Below are positions 35,510-44,098 of a stretch of 64,000 bases of DNA, in pieces. Under the pieces are notes generated by a model. It had not been told where the DNA came from and made no database searches. It saw only the letters and a list, made by a program, of their open reading frames with translations. Position 1 is the first letter of the stretch. Each line of letters begins with the position of its first letter. This DNA comes from Bacteroidota bacterium (GTDB taxonomy: Bacteria; Bacteroidota; Bacteroidia; Chitinophagales; Chitinophagaceae): contig JAEZDC010000035.1 of assembly GCA_023429825.1 (NCBI GenBank), forward strand, positions 4,301 through 68,300. Reading direction: 5' to 3'. The translations under genes were made by a program, and so were the position numbers.

Positions 35510-35908
35510 TTAGTTGAACTGAACAGGGATCTTGCCGAGAAAAGCAAACACAGCAATAATGATGAGTACTACAGCAGTGAACGTTAGTATAGTGGGTGTA
35601 ACCTTTGTCCATTTGCTGTTGATATAATATTTATTCGGCTCTGCGGGATCGTACACCAATGTAACCTGTTGACCTTTCTTAAAAATGCCGCCTGGATAAC
35701 TCGTATTGGATCGTGCGGTTATCCATTCGTTTTGTAGCGTTAAAAATCTTACTACAGGATATAATCTTCTTCCATCATCTTCAAAGTCAAATATCACACC
35801 ATCTGCAGGTAAACCATTTTGAAATGCTTTGCTTAAACGGTTACCTACAATTCTTGCGAGTATCAATGTGCCTATACCACCTAGTAAAAGAATAAATCCT
35901 GTTATCAT
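35510..35908 (-). CDS. DUF3592-family membrane protein
   Basis: A 132-residue protein with an N-terminal membrane helix (residues 2-20), a central soluble beta domain containing 'LPADGVIFDFEDDGRRLYPV' and 'FKKGQQVTLVYDPAEPNKYY', and a C-terminal helix (about 107-127). This helix-beta-helix plan and the 'G..V.V.YDP..P' signature define DUF3592. Function is unknown. Its ATG overlaps the stop of the aspartate kinase gene (ATGA), so the two are translationally coupled, without an evident functional link. Confidence 0.85.
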   Translation of the reverse strand: MITGFILLLGGIGTLILARIVGNRLSKAFQNGLPADGVIFDFEDDGRRLYPVVRFLTLQNEWITARSNTSYPGGIFKKGQQVTLVYDPAEPNKYYINSKWTKVTPTILTFTAVVLIIIAVFAFLGKIPVQFN

Positions 35909-37167
35909 TTAAATATTACTTGAACAGTATCTGTTGTTTCCTGCTGCAATAGTAATTGTTTTCCCTGCATCATTTTATCAAGAAGTTCTTTATTAAAATG
36001 ACGGATAGTAAGCAGGCTCAATCCTTTTTCTACATCCACATCAAATATTTCTGCGGCATAAGAAGCTAGCTGGTTGATCTTGTCACTCCTGTCATCTAAA
36101 CATAACTGTACGCTGATCGCTCCTGTCTGAATAAGATTGGGCTTGAACTTTAGCTGGGCGAATATCTCGTACAATCGGCTCATTGGCTTTTCACCCACGA
36201 AAGAAAAATCCTGGCTGTGCAGATGCATCAACACCTGGTTTTGTTTGATGACCACGATAGGGGGCAGGTTCTTTATTTTTTTATTAGCGATAGTTGTACC
36301 CGGTAAAGAAGGATCTACAAAACATTTTACATGCAATGGAATGTTCTTATTCTGCAACGGCTTGATCGTTTTTGGATGTATTACCTGGGCACCATAGTAT
36401 GCCATTTCGATCACTTCATTAAAGCTGAGTTCACTAATAAATGTAGCTTCAGGAAACTCTTTGGGATCGGCGCTCATTACACCTTCTACATCTTTCCAGA
36501 TAGTTAAACTTTCTGCATTTAATAAGTTGGCAAAAATTGCCGCGGTGTAATCACTTCCTTCCCGGCCCAGGGTGGTGCTTTCATTCTCGTCCGTAGAGCC
36601 GATAAATCCCTGAGTAAGATAAATATTGGATGACGGGTTGCTGTCAGATATTAGATGCTGAATGCGCTCCGAGGTATAATTCCAATCAACAGTAGCATCT
36701 CTGAAATTATCGTCTGTACGAATGATATCTCTTACATCCAACCATTGATTGGTCACATTAACTTCATTAAGGTAATGACTAACGATCGCTGTACTTAGTA
36801 ATTCACCCACACATACCACCTGGTCGTAGTAATAATCAAATTCTCTTTGTGGCTTATCATGTAATAACCATTCTACTTCCGTGAAAAAATCATTCAGTTG
36901 CGTGTAGCATTGGTTATAGTTTTTTACAAGAAGATATTTTGCTGTTGTGAGATGCTGATCTCTTATGGTATGAAATAGGGATATCGCCTGTTCTTTATTG
37001 CCTGCATAAAAAGCTTCGGCCACTTTTTCCAAAGCATTCGTGGTTTTACCCATGGCTGAGATGATCACTACCAGATGCTCATTGCTGTAATTCTGAAGAA
37101 TAGAAGCTACATTTTTGATCCTGTCTACACTGTTTACGCTGGCCCCGCCGAATTTGAAAACTTTCAT
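35905..37167 (-). CDS. Aspartate kinase
   Basis: A 420-residue monofunctional aspartokinase that phosphorylates aspartate as the first step toward lysine, threonine and methionine. It has the kinase signature 'MKVFKFGGASVNSVDRIKNV' at 1-20, 'SAMGKTTNAL' at about 38-47, and 'TLGREGSDYTAAIFANLL' at about 203-220 with the aspartate-binding residues. The C-terminal ~120 residues form ACT domains for feedback control ('VLMHLHSQDFSFVGEKPMS' onward). It is not fused to homoserine dehydrogenase. Which amino acid inhibits it cannot be read from sequence. Confidence 0.93.
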   Translation of the reverse strand: MKVFKFGGASVNSVDRIKNVASILQNYSNEHLVVIISAMGKTTNALEKVAEAFYAGNKEQAISLFHTIRDQHLTTAKYLLVKNYNQCYTQLNDFFTEVEWLLHDKPQREFDYYYDQVVCVGELLSTAIVSHYLNEVNVTNQWLDVRDIIRTDDNFRDATVDWNYTSERIQHLISDSNPSSNIYLTQGFIGSTDENESTTLGREGSDYTAAIFANLLNAESLTIWKDVEGVMSADPKEFPEATFISELSFNEVIEMAYYGAQVIHPKTIKPLQNKNIPLHVKCFVDPSLPGTTIANKKIKNLPPIVVIKQNQVLMHLHSQDFSFVGEKPMSRLYEIFAQLKFKPNLIQTGAISVQLCLDDRSDKINQLASYAAEIFDVDVEKGLSLLTIRHFNKELLDKMMQGKQLLLQQETTDTVQVIFK

Positions 37168-37283
37168 ATTGATGAATGGTCAATGGTGATTGGTGAATGC
37201 GGTTGCAAAAGTCGGGCAAAAATGTTGATACAAGGGCGTAAAGAAATAAAGTCGCAAAGGCGTTGAATGGGAATTGGTGCTAT

Positions 37284-37345
37284 GGTTGCAAAAGTACAAG
37301 AGTGCGACGCAACAGGAGTTGAATAGCGAGATGAAGCTGGCTACA
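37284..37345 (-). repeat. Dispersed intergenic repeat, copy 2
   Basis: On the minus strand it reads GTAGCCAGCTTCATCTCGCT, then CTGTTGCGTCGCACTCTTGTAC. The latter, cut to its shared part, is TTGCGTCGCAC-CTTGTAC. It lies between the aspartate kinase and fructose-bisphosphatase genes. The GTAGCCAGCT left end recurs in copy 6 at 56125. Confidence 0.65.
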
Positions 37346-37394
37346 TCAAAAATTCATTTCTATATTCGCAGTGTATTAAACTAAATCTTGCTAT

Positions 37395-38423
37395 ATGGTT
37401 AACAGGAAGGTGCTGACTTTAGATGAATTTACTATCCAACAATTGAGGGATTTTCCACAAGCTACTGGTGAGTTGAGTAGTTTGCTCAGGGATATTGGCC
37501 TTGCTGCGAAACGGGTGAATGTAGAGGTGAATAAGGCCGGTTTGGTTGATATTTTAGGCGATGCAGGCACTATGAATGTACAGGGGGAAGAGGTGAAGAA
37601 ACTGGATGTGTTTGCCAATAACCAATTCATGGGTGTACTCCAGCATGGTATTAGTTGTGCAGGAATTGGAAGTGAAGAACTGGATGATATCGTGGTGTTT
37701 GATGATCCTGTAAGTAATAACAGTAAGTACGTATGTTTATTTGATCCGTTGGATGGAAGCGGCAATATTGATGTGAATGTTTCTATAGGAACGATCTTCA
37801 GTATTTACCGTCGTGTAAGTGAATTAGGTAAGCCTTGTACTAAAGAAGATTTTCTACAACCTGGCATTAAACAGGTGGCTGCCGGTTACGTTATATATGG
37901 TTCGTCAACAATGCTTGTATATGCAACAAGGAGAGGAGTGAATGGTTTTACATTGGATCAATCCATTGGTGAATTTTGTTTGAGCAATGCAGATATGAAA
38001 TGCCCTGAGAAAGGAAAGATATATTCTGTTAATCATGGTAACTTCTTCCAGTATGATAAGCCGGTGCAGAAGTACATCGATAACTGCCAACGTAAGACAA
38101 AAGCCGATGGAGGTCCGTACAGTCAACGCTATATCGGTAGTATGGTGGCAGATGTGCACCGCAACCTGTTGAAGGGCGGCATCTTCATGTACCCGGGTAC
38201 AACTGATAAGCCTAAGGGAAAATTAAGGTTGCTGTATGAATGTAATCCTTTTGCGTTCATTGTAGAAGTTGCGGGAGGCAAAGCCACTAATGGAAAGCAA
38301 CGCATATTGGAAATTCAGCCTACAGAGCTTCACCAAAGAACGCCGTTATTCATTGGCAGCAAGCTGATGATGGAAGACCTTGAGGTTTTGTTAAATGAAC
38401 AGCCTGCAGCAGCAGGGGTATGA
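37395..38423 (+). CDS. fbp: Fructose-1,6-bisphosphatase class I
   Basis: The 342-residue enzyme hydrolyses fructose 1,6-bisphosphate to fructose 6-phosphate in gluconeogenesis. The N-terminus 'LTLDEFTIQQL' and the metal site 'CLFDPLDGSGNIDVNVSIGT' (about 115-134) are typical, as are the glutamates in 'GIGSEELDD' near 92-100 and the substrate region 'YIGSMVADVHRNLLKGGIF' near 242-260 followed by 'YECNPFAFIVEVAGGKA'. Length agrees with the family. It begins a run of same-strand genes (CAP lipoprotein, unknown, ABC ATPase) with short gaps, though a joint function is not apparent. Confidence 0.97.
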   Translation: MVNRKVLTLDEFTIQQLRDFPQATGELSSLLRDIGLAAKRVNVEVNKAGLVDILGDAGTMNVQGEEVKKLDVFANNQFMGVLQHGISCAGIGSEELDDIVVFDDPVSNNSKYVCLFDPLDGSGNIDVNVSIGTIFSIYRRVSELGKPCTKEDFLQPGIKQVAAGYVIYGSSTMLVYATRRGVNGFTLDQSIGEFCLSNADMKCPEKGKIYSVNHGNFFQYDKPVQKYIDNCQRKTKADGGPYSQRYIGSMVADVHRNLLKGGIFMYPGTTDKPKGKLRLLYECNPFAFIVEVAGGKATNGKQRILEIQPTELHQRTPLFIGSKLMMEDLEVLLNEQPAAAGV

Positions 38424-38459
38424 TTTTTGGCTGATATTGCAGCAAACATTGATCTACCT

Positions 38460-38951
38460 ATGAAGAATATGCTGTTCCTCGCCGTTGCTGTTTTTGGAAT
38501 CAGTCTTACTTCATGCTCACAATTCATTCCTGCGAAAAAAGTTGATTCAGCCAACACGAATGTGAATGCTAACGCATCAGCATTTGAGATGGATGTTTTG
38601 GCTGAGATCAATAAATACAGGGCATCAAAAAAGCTTTCACCACTATCGATGAATAAGGCTGTGTTGGACGAAGCGAGGAAACACAGCGCCGATATGGCTT
38701 CTAAAGCAGTAGCGTTTGGTCATGATGGATTTAGTCAGCGTTCGCAACGGTTATCCCAGAAGCTGAGTTATATCCGCAATGTAGGAGAGAATGTAGCCTA
38801 CGGCCAGGTATCTGCAAAAGAAGTGGTAGAAGACTGGCTCACAAGCCCTGGCCATAAGAAGAACATAGAAGGAAATTTTACAGAAACAGGTATTGGCATT
38901 GCCCGTAATTCCAAAGGTGTTATATATTACACCCAAATCTTTATACGGTGA
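38460..38951 (+). CDS. CAP/SCP-domain lipoprotein
   Basis: From the ATG at 38460 the protein has 163 residues: a lipoprotein signal peptide (lipobox LTSC, Cys at about 19) and a CAP (cysteine-rich secretory protein/PR-1) domain. The CAP signatures are 'EMDVLAEINKYRASKKLSPL', 'HSADMAS', 'GHDGFSQR', 'GENVAYG', and 'VVEDWLTSPGHKKNI' followed by 'TETGIGIARN'. The histidine/glutamate cavity residues are present. Bacterial CAP proteins are secreted; their activity is debated. Its stop overlaps the GTG start of the next gene. Confidence 0.9.
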   Translation: MKNMLFLAVAVFGISLTSCSQFIPAKKVDSANTNVNANASAFEMDVLAEINKYRASKKLSPLSMNKAVLDEARKHSADMASKAVAFGHDGFSQRSQRLSQKLSYIRNVGENVAYGQVSAKEVVEDWLTSPGHKKNIEGNFTETGIGIARNSKGVIYYTQIFIR

Positions 38952-39466
38952 CCAAGAAACTGGTTTTCAGCATCCTGATCTTAACATTAATCTTATTCTT
39001 TGCAAACAATACATCTGCCCAGGTAAATCCTAATAAGGCGTTTTATTATAACCCGAAGGGCGTTACTTACGTGCCGCCTCTTTCAAAAGCTTCTATCATC
39101 TACGATGGTAAACTCATTACCGGTAAAAAGCAGATAAGTAATTTATTCAGCTACCTGAACAATGAACAGTTAAATCAATTCTTCACCCGCTATAAAAAGA
39201 ATAAGAATGCAGCAAATGTTTTCTGGTTGGTAGGATTCGGGCTCAGTGTTTATTCCATTGCCGACAGGGTTTCCAATTCAGATAGAAAATTCAACTGGTA
39301 TACATTCGGTGGCGGATTGGTTTGTTCTGCCGGTAGCAGTTATTTCAATGCCAGGGCAAATCAACATTTGCTGAATGCTGCGATCGTATATGACAAGGCA
39401 ATGAAAAAGACCGGTTTTATTCAGCCCAAACAAAACATCACTATCTCTCTTCCCTTAACAAAATAA
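38948..39466 (+). CDS. Exported hypothetical protein with central hydrophobic pair
   Basis: A 172-residue protein starting with GTG (38948) that overlaps the preceding TGA. It has a signal peptide (cleavage near 'NTSAQ', about 25), a charged middle ('LNNEQLNQFFTRYKKNKNAA') and two hydrophobic segments ('NVFWLVGFGLSVYSIAD', 'WYTFGGGLVCSAGSSYF') near 93-135. I do not recognise a family with a known role. The tight coupling to the CAP lipoprotein suggests the two exported proteins act together. Confidence 0.75.
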   Translation: MTKKLVFSILILTLILFFANNTSAQVNPNKAFYYNPKGVTYVPPLSKASIIYDGKLITGKKQISNLFSYLNNEQLNQFFTRYKKNKNAANVFWLVGFGLSVYSIADRVSNSDRKFNWYTFGGGLVCSAGSSYFNARANQHLLNAAIVYDKAMKKTGFIQPKQNITISLPLTK

Positions 39467-39469
39467 TGC

Positions 39470-40231
39470 ATGGCAAAGACGATCATCCAGGTAAATAATC
39501 TTCATAAAAAATATGGAGATTTTGAAGCAGTAAAGGGAATCAGCTTCGAGGTGTATGAAGGAGAGATATTTGGTTTACTTGGACCGAATGGCGCAGGGAA
39601 ATCAACAACGCTGGAAATAATTGAAACACTCAGAACAAAAACCAGTGGAGAAGTGATGGTTGATGGGATCAATTTAGATAGATCACCACAGGAGATAAAG
39701 AAGATCATTGGTGTGCAGTTGCAGACATCGGGTTATTATCCCGGGCTGAATTTGATTGAACTGGTTAGTTTATTTGCCGGGTTATATAATGAGAAAGTCG
39801 ATCCTTACGAATTGCTGGATAGTGTTCAGTTGAGGGATAAGGCCAAATCCAAATTCAAGGAATTGAGTGGTGGTCAAAAGCAGCGCTTCTCTATTGCCAC
39901 CACACTCATTAATAAACCAAAGATCATTTTCCTGGACGAACCTACTACCGGGTTAGATCCGCAGGCAAGAAGAAATTTATGGGAATTGATCAAGGACATT
40001 CGTTCTAAAGGAACTACCGTTATCATTACCACGCATTACATGGATGAAGCTGAAGTGCTATGCGACAGAGTTGCCATAGTCGACAGCGGAAAGATCATTG
40101 CTTTAGATTCTCCTGATAAATTGATAGACGACCTTGTAGCTGCCGGATTTGAAAAGCCTAAAGAAGTTAAGCAGGCGAATCTTGAAGATGTGTTCATCAA
40201 TCTAACGGGGCACTCGTTACGGGAGGAGTAA
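39470..40231 (+). CDS. ABC transporter ATP-binding protein (CcmA/NatA type), without adjacent permease
   Basis: A 253-residue ATPase with all motifs: Walker A 'GLLGPNGAGKST' (about 33-44), Q loop 'GVQLQTSGYYPGLN', signature 'LSGGQKQR' (about 132-139), Walker B 'IIFLDEPTTGLDP' (about 152-164) and the H loop 'TTHYMDEAE'. It belongs to the drug/sodium exporter ATPases (DrrA/NatA-like). The expected ABC-2 permease does not follow; the next gene, 83 bp on, is a YfiT-like enzyme. The partner must be elsewhere or lost. It begins 3 bp after the preceding stop codon. Confidence 0.92.
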   Translation: MAKTIIQVNNLHKKYGDFEAVKGISFEVYEGEIFGLLGPNGAGKSTTLEIIETLRTKTSGEVMVDGINLDRSPQEIKKIIGVQLQTSGYYPGLNLIELVSLFAGLYNEKVDPYELLDSVQLRDKAKSKFKELSGGQKQRFSIATTLINKPKIIFLDEPTTGLDPQARRNLWELIKDIRSKGTTVIITTHYMDEAEVLCDRVAIVDSGKIIALDSPDKLIDDLVAAGFEKPKEVKQANLEDVFINLTGHSLREE

Positions 40232-40284
40232 CTGATATTGTTGCGATGCGATCATCTGATCTATTCCCGGTTATTCAAAACATT

Positions 40285-40292
40285 TAAGTTTG
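40285..40292 (+). promoter_or_regulatory. -7 element TAAGTTTG for the YfiT/Nudix pair
   Basis: Exact TAnnTTTG, 22 nt before the ATG at 40315. Confidence 0.4.
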
Positions 40293-40314
40293 GTCTATAC
40301 TAAAATAAACTGCG

Positions 40315-40839
40315 ATGACAGACCTACGTTATCCTATTGGTAAATTCGAAGAGCAGCCTTTCTCAACCGAACAAAAGAAAAAATGGTTAGCTGATATAAA
40401 ATTCCTGCCACAGGAGTTAGAGAATGCTGTATTAAATCTTGATGAAGCACAACTTAACACTCCATATCGTGATGGTGGCTGGAAGGTAAAGCAGGTGGTG
40501 CATCATGTAGCAGATAGTCATATGAATGCTTTTATCCGGTTTAAGCTGGGGCTTACAGAAGACAATCCTACAATAAAACCATATGATGAGAACGAATGGG
40601 TAAAGTTTGAAGATGTAGAAAATCTTCCTGTTAATGTATCGCTTACAATTTTACATCCGCTTCATTTACGCATGTATACTTTCCTGCAGCATGTTACTGA
40701 TGAGCAATGGCAACGTACCATTTTTCATCCTGAGCATCAAAAACAAATGACACTTTGGTATTTGCTTGGTAATTATGCATGGCACGGCAGGCATCATACT
40801 GCTCATATAACATCTTTAAGAGAAAGAAATAAATGGTAA
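40315..40839 (+). CDS. YfiT-family (DinB superfamily) putative bacillithiol transferase
   Basis: The 174-residue protein is a four-helix DinB-fold enzyme. The family N-terminus 'LRYPIGKFE' and the metal-binding histidines are visible: 'QVVHHVADSHMNAF' (about 61-74) and 'WHGRHHTAHI' (about 157-166). YfiT/BstA relatives bind a divalent metal and are proposed to move bacillithiol onto electrophiles; in this organism the thiol cofactor is inferred. It overlaps the start of the Nudix gene by 7 bp, so they are co-translated. Confidence 0.87.
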   Translation: MTDLRYPIGKFEEQPFSTEQKKKWLADIKFLPQELENAVLNLDEAQLNTPYRDGGWKVKQVVHHVADSHMNAFIRFKLGLTEDNPTIKPYDENEWVKFEDVENLPVNVSLTILHPLHLRMYTFLQHVTDEQWQRTIFHPEHQKQMTLWYLLGNYAWHGRHHTAHITSLRERNKW

Positions 40840-41402
40840 TGGCAAAAGACCTGAAATGGAAATTGATCAGTTCACAATATTTGATAAGAGACAGTTGGCT
40901 TACTGCAAGAAAGGACACTTGTGAGAGGCCGGATGGGAAGATCGTTGATCCCTATTATGTGCTGGAATATCCTGATTGGGTTTGTACACTTGGTATTACA
41001 GAAGATAATAAGGTTGTTCTTATCCGTCAATACCGCCATGCAATAGGAGAGGTGTGCTGGGAAATACCCGGTGGATGTGTGGATCCTTCAGATAACAATT
41101 TTGAAGATGCCGCATTGAGAGAATTGCAGGAAGAAACGGGGTATACATTCAATGAAATATATTCTCTTGGTACTACTATTCCTAATCCTGCTGCAACAAA
41201 TAACATGATGCATTTGTTCATTGCGAAGGGTGGCGTAAAAAGCCACAAACAGAATTTAGACAAGAATGAGGATATCGAAGTGGCATTGGTGAGTATAGAT
41301 GAGTTGATCAAAATGTTGGATAATGAGGAGATCAATGAGGCATTACACATCACCTGCATCTATAGAGCATTGAGGTTTCTTGGCAAAATGGAAGTACACT
41401 GA
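40833..41402 (+). CDS. Nudix hydrolase
   Basis: A 189-residue Nudix protein, probably of the ADP-ribose pyrophosphatase group ('VVLIRQYRHAIGEVCWEIPG' before the box, 'FLGKM' near the end). The Nudix box is 'GGCVDPSDNNFEDAALREL' followed by 'QEETGY' (about 77-101). The catalytic REL..EE part is intact, but the upstream Glu of the consensus is Asp and one residue is inserted, so substrate range may differ. It starts at 40833 or 40839, overlapping the YfiT gene, and ends against the converging folC gene with no gap. Confidence 0.9.
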   Translation: MVMAKDLKWKLISSQYLIRDSWLTARKDTCERPDGKIVDPYYVLEYPDWVCTLGITEDNKVVLIRQYRHAIGEVCWEIPGGCVDPSDNNFEDAALRELQEETGYTFNEIYSLGTTIPNPAATNNMMHLFIAKGGVKSHKQNLDKNEDIEVALVSIDELIKMLDNEEINEALHITCIYRALRFLGKMEVH

Positions 41403-42686
41403 TCATCTTTTCACTTCAGCTACCAGGAACACACTCCCGCAGACGAGGATAAGATCATTTGTTGATGCATGCGTTAATGCATCGTTCAGGGCAGCATCAA
41501 CATCCATAAAACAGTTTCCCTTTAAACCAATAGCCTTTGCTTTTTCCTGTAAGCTCACCTCATCCAACGCCCTTGGTATCTGTGCTTTCGTAAAATAATA
41601 AGACGCATGCTTGGGTAACAGGTGTAAAACAGCGTCCACTTCTTTATCCTTCACCATCCCGATCACCATATGCAACTTATTATACCTGGTATATTCCAGC
41701 TGTGCTGCTAATTGCTTCACCCCATCTACATTATGAGCCACATCAAGCACTACTTTGGGATGTTGTTGTATCACCTCCCATCTGCCGTGCAGACCAGTTA
41801 GTTTTTTTACATGCTGTAATGCATGATCAATATGTCCAGGTTCAATCTTCCACTGGTGTATTTGAAGCTGGTGAATTGCTTCCAATACACTTAAGAGATT
41901 TTTTGTTTGATAAATGCCTCCGAGATCGAGTTTGTATGTATGCTTTTGATTTTTTTCTGCAACAGTGATCTTGATATGGTCGTTCTCAAAACTCCACTCA
42001 TCCACATATCTTTTTTGATCTGCAAAAACAATCGGTGCTGATCTGAGTGACGCCTGCTTCGCAAAGATTGGTTGGATGTTCTCGGCAGTTTCTCCAATCA
42101 CTACCGGAACTTTTTCTTTGATGATCCCGGCTTTTTCAAATGCGATCTCCTCCAGTGTGTTACCGAGTAAATTCATATGATCCCAGCCAATATTAGTGAT
42201 TACGCTCAGTACAGGCGAGATGATATTAGTACTATCCAATCTTCCGCCTAAGCCTGTCTCTACAACAGCTATATCTACCTTCTGCTGAGCAAAATAGTCA
42301 AAGGCCATAGCTACGGTGATCTCGAAGAAAGAAGGTTCTATCTCATGGATCAAATGCTGAATGCGCTGCACAAAATCAACCACGAAATCCTGCTCGCACA
42401 TCTTTCCATCCACTTTAATTCTTTCCCGGAAGTCGTAAAGGTGAGGAGAGGTGTACAACCCGGTTTTATATCCTGCAGTTTGTAAGATGGCAGCCAGCAT
42501 ATGACTTGTTGAGCCTTTGCCATTGGTTCCGGCAATATGAACGCTTTTGAATGTATTCTGCGGATTGCCTAAGGCTTCACATAGTTTAATGGTATTGGTA
42601 AGGTCTTTCTTTATGGCTGCAGCGCCGATACGGCTGAACATAGGGAGTTTGGTAAAAAGATAGTCAACCGTTTGAGGGTAGGTCAT
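41403..42686 (-). CDS. folC: Folylpolyglutamate synthase / dihydrofolate synthase
   Basis: A 427-residue Mur-ligase-fold enzyme that joins glutamate to dihydropteroate and then extends folate polyglutamate. It shows the ATP loop 'VHIAGTNGKGSTSHMLAAIL' (about 48-67), 'TSPHLYDFRERIKVDG' (about 79-94), 'VVETGLGGRLDSTNI' (about 141-155), 'NIGWDHMNLLGNTLEEIA' and the C-terminal 'VLDVAHNVDG'. Length and motifs are complete. A TATTTTTG element lies 4 nt before the ATG. The TonB-like gene upstream (at 43.1 kb) is separated from it by 405 bp and a terminator. Confidence 0.95.
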   Translation of the reverse strand: MTYPQTVDYLFTKLPMFSRIGAAAIKKDLTNTIKLCEALGNPQNTFKSVHIAGTNGKGSTSHMLAAILQTAGYKTGLYTSPHLYDFRERIKVDGKMCEQDFVVDFVQRIQHLIHEIEPSFFEITVAMAFDYFAQQKVDIAVVETGLGGRLDSTNIISPVLSVITNIGWDHMNLLGNTLEEIAFEKAGIIKEKVPVVIGETAENIQPIFAKQASLRSAPIVFADQKRYVDEWSFENDHIKITVAEKNQKHTYKLDLGGIYQTKNLLSVLEAIHQLQIHQWKIEPGHIDHALQHVKKLTGLHGRWEVIQQHPKVVLDVAHNVDGVKQLAAQLEYTRYNKLHMVIGMVKDKEVDAVLHLLPKHASYYFTKAQIPRALDEVSLQEKAKAIGLKGNCFMDVDAALNDALTHASTNDLILVCGSVFLVAEVKR

Positions 42687-42690
42687 ACTG

Positions 42691-42698
42691 CAAAAATA
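42691..42698 (-). promoter_or_regulatory. -7 element TATTTTTG for folC
   Basis: Exact TAnnTTTG, 4 nt before the folC ATG at 42686, implying a leaderless transcript if used. Confidence 0.4.
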
Positions 42699-42765
42699 AG
42701 CGGAACAACATCTATAAAGAAGGATGTTAAGGTGTGGCTGGGGGCATGGTTTGCTCTGGGTTTAC

Positions 42766-42814
42766 TCTGCGCCGTATCTGCTTCGGCATAGCGCTACAGC
42801 AGATACGGCGCAGA
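42766..42814. repeat. Perfect 17-bp inverted repeat
   Basis: TCTGCGCCGTATCTGCT (42766-42782) and its exact reverse complement (42798-42814) are separated by 15 nt. Neither arm is followed by a T tract, so a simple terminator is unlikely. It lies in the 405-bp gap between folC and the TonB-like gene. Confidence 0.8.
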
Positions 42815-42815
42815 C

Positions 42816-42902
42816 CCCTATCAAATCCGAATCAAACCCTAGCCAAAGTCCCTATAACATCCCTATAAAAACCCTATAAGGTCCCTATAACGTCCATATA
42901 TC
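42816..42902. repeat. CCCTATAA direct repeats
   Basis: CCCTATC, CCCTAGC and four CCCTATAA copies, the last ones 11-12 bp apart, follow the inverted repeat directly and end in CCATATA. They resemble iterons in layout. The rest of the gap (42903-43040) shows nothing. Confidence 0.65.
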
Positions 42903-43049
42903 TTCTTTCGAGTAGTTGTAATGCTGCGTTGTTTGTGGAGGTAAAGCGTTTAGACGCCTATTATGGATTGGCTATGGCTGTATCTTAAGACAATATTTGA
43001 AATGTATTCATTGCATTGTGGATAAAAACTAAAGTGTAGCCCACAAAAA

Positions 43050-43071
43050 AAGCCAGGCAAAAGCCCGGCTT
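43050..43071 (-). terminator. Terminator of the TonB-like gene
   Basis: Stem AAGCCaGGC/GCCcGGCTT with one mismatch, followed on the minus strand by a seven-T tract. Confidence 0.75.
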
Positions 43072-43091
43072 CTACATTAGATACTTGCTAA

Positions 43092-43985
43092 CTATCCTTT
43101 AAGTTGAAAATTAAATACGATGGTACCTTGTTGATCACTTGAATTGCTTGCATTAAACCTTAACTGCCGAGCTTTTCTTAACGCGATAGATCTAACATTG
43201 GCATTAGTAGTGGTGGTTCCTCTTGGGTTAACCACAGCGGTGGTTACACTTCCATTGGCATCTACAACAATATCCACTGCAACCTTTGCATTTTCATTGA
43301 AATCATCCTCAAAAGAAGGCAGTTTTGCAATCCTCCTTCCATCTAATCCACTTCTTACATATACACCACTATTACCTCTTGGACCATTACCGGTGTAACT
43401 ATCGGAATTAGGATTACCACCCGGCTTGCCCTGGTCGCCGTTACCACCGGCTATCCCTTGATTACCTCCTTTATAATAGCTATCGGTGGAGCCATTCCCT
43501 CCTGTGCCTTTTCCGTCAGGAGATGTTTTACCCGTAAATACTGCTTTGGGTTTTGGTGGAGCAGGAGTCGGGATCACAGCAGGTTTTGTCACCACTGTTT
43601 TCTTTACTTCAGTATTATCATTCGGCTTTTTGATCTCCGTTTTTGTTTCTGTTTTTTTCACTACAGGTACATCTTCTGCTTCATTATCCTCACCTTTTAC
43701 ATCTTCCTGTGTATCATTGGCAGGAGTGGCAGGTGTAGAAGCCTGGTCATCTTGCGGAGCCGGATCTCCCGGCAACAAAGGTTGATCTGTTCCCAATCCT
43801 GTTTCGTCTATACCCAAATTCACTTCAATACCTTCTTCTACTCTCACAGGTGCTATGGTTGGTAAAGTAAGTGAAGCAAAAAAGAAAAAGATGGCAAGCA
43901 GGGCGCATACAATTGCTGTGTAGGTTCCGGCCTTCATGTTCTTTTGTGTTTCAAATGCCTTGTCCATAATTGCGTATTGTGCCAT
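43092..43985 (-). CDS. TonB-like energy transducer
   Basis: The 297-residue protein has a cytoplasmic start, a single membrane helix (about 22-42), a long acidic, Pro/Lys-rich periplasmic linker ('KKTETKTEIKKPNDNTEVKK', 'PTPAPPKPKAVFTGK'), a Gly/Asn-rich stretch (about 155-205) and a C-terminal TonB-type domain ('FNENAKVAVDIVVDANGSVT' to 'ATGIV'-like 'GTIVFNFQLKG'). Such proteins pass proton-motive energy to TonB-dependent receptors, of which this window has several. ExbB/ExbD genes, which often stand upstream of this type in Bacteroidota, are absent; a sigma factor/protease pair is there instead. Start could also be Met7. Confidence 0.82.
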   Translation of the reverse strand: MAQYAIMDKAFETQKNMKAGTYTAIVCALLAIFFFFASLTLPTIAPVRVEEGIEVNLGIDETGLGTDQPLLPGDPAPQDDQASTPATPANDTQEDVKGEDNEAEDVPVVKKTETKTEIKKPNDNTEVKKTVVTKPAVIPTPAPPKPKAVFTGKTSPDGKGTGGNGSTDSYYKGGNQGIAGGNGDQGKPGGNPNSDSYTGNGPRGNSGVYVRSGLDGRRIAKLPSFEDDFNENAKVAVDIVVDANGSVTTAVVNPRGTTTTNANVRSIALRKARQLRFNASNSSDQQGTIVFNFQLKG

Positions 43986-44098
43986 AGCAAAATATATTAT
44001 TTGTACTAACGATGTGTGAGATGTGCAAATTACATAGGTGCTTATGTAGGTTTTGTTAATTATGTGAATAACTCTGAATGTTTAGGGAATGTTTGTGG

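Noticed and set aside
43458..43865. Open frames opposite the TonB-like gene
   Set aside because: They arise from the low-complexity linker of the real gene and encode Cys/Phe-rich nonsense.
43092..43985. ExbB/ExbD genes next to TonB
   Set aside because: Looked for on both sides; neighbours are folC and the sigma/protease pair, so no proton channel genes are in this window.
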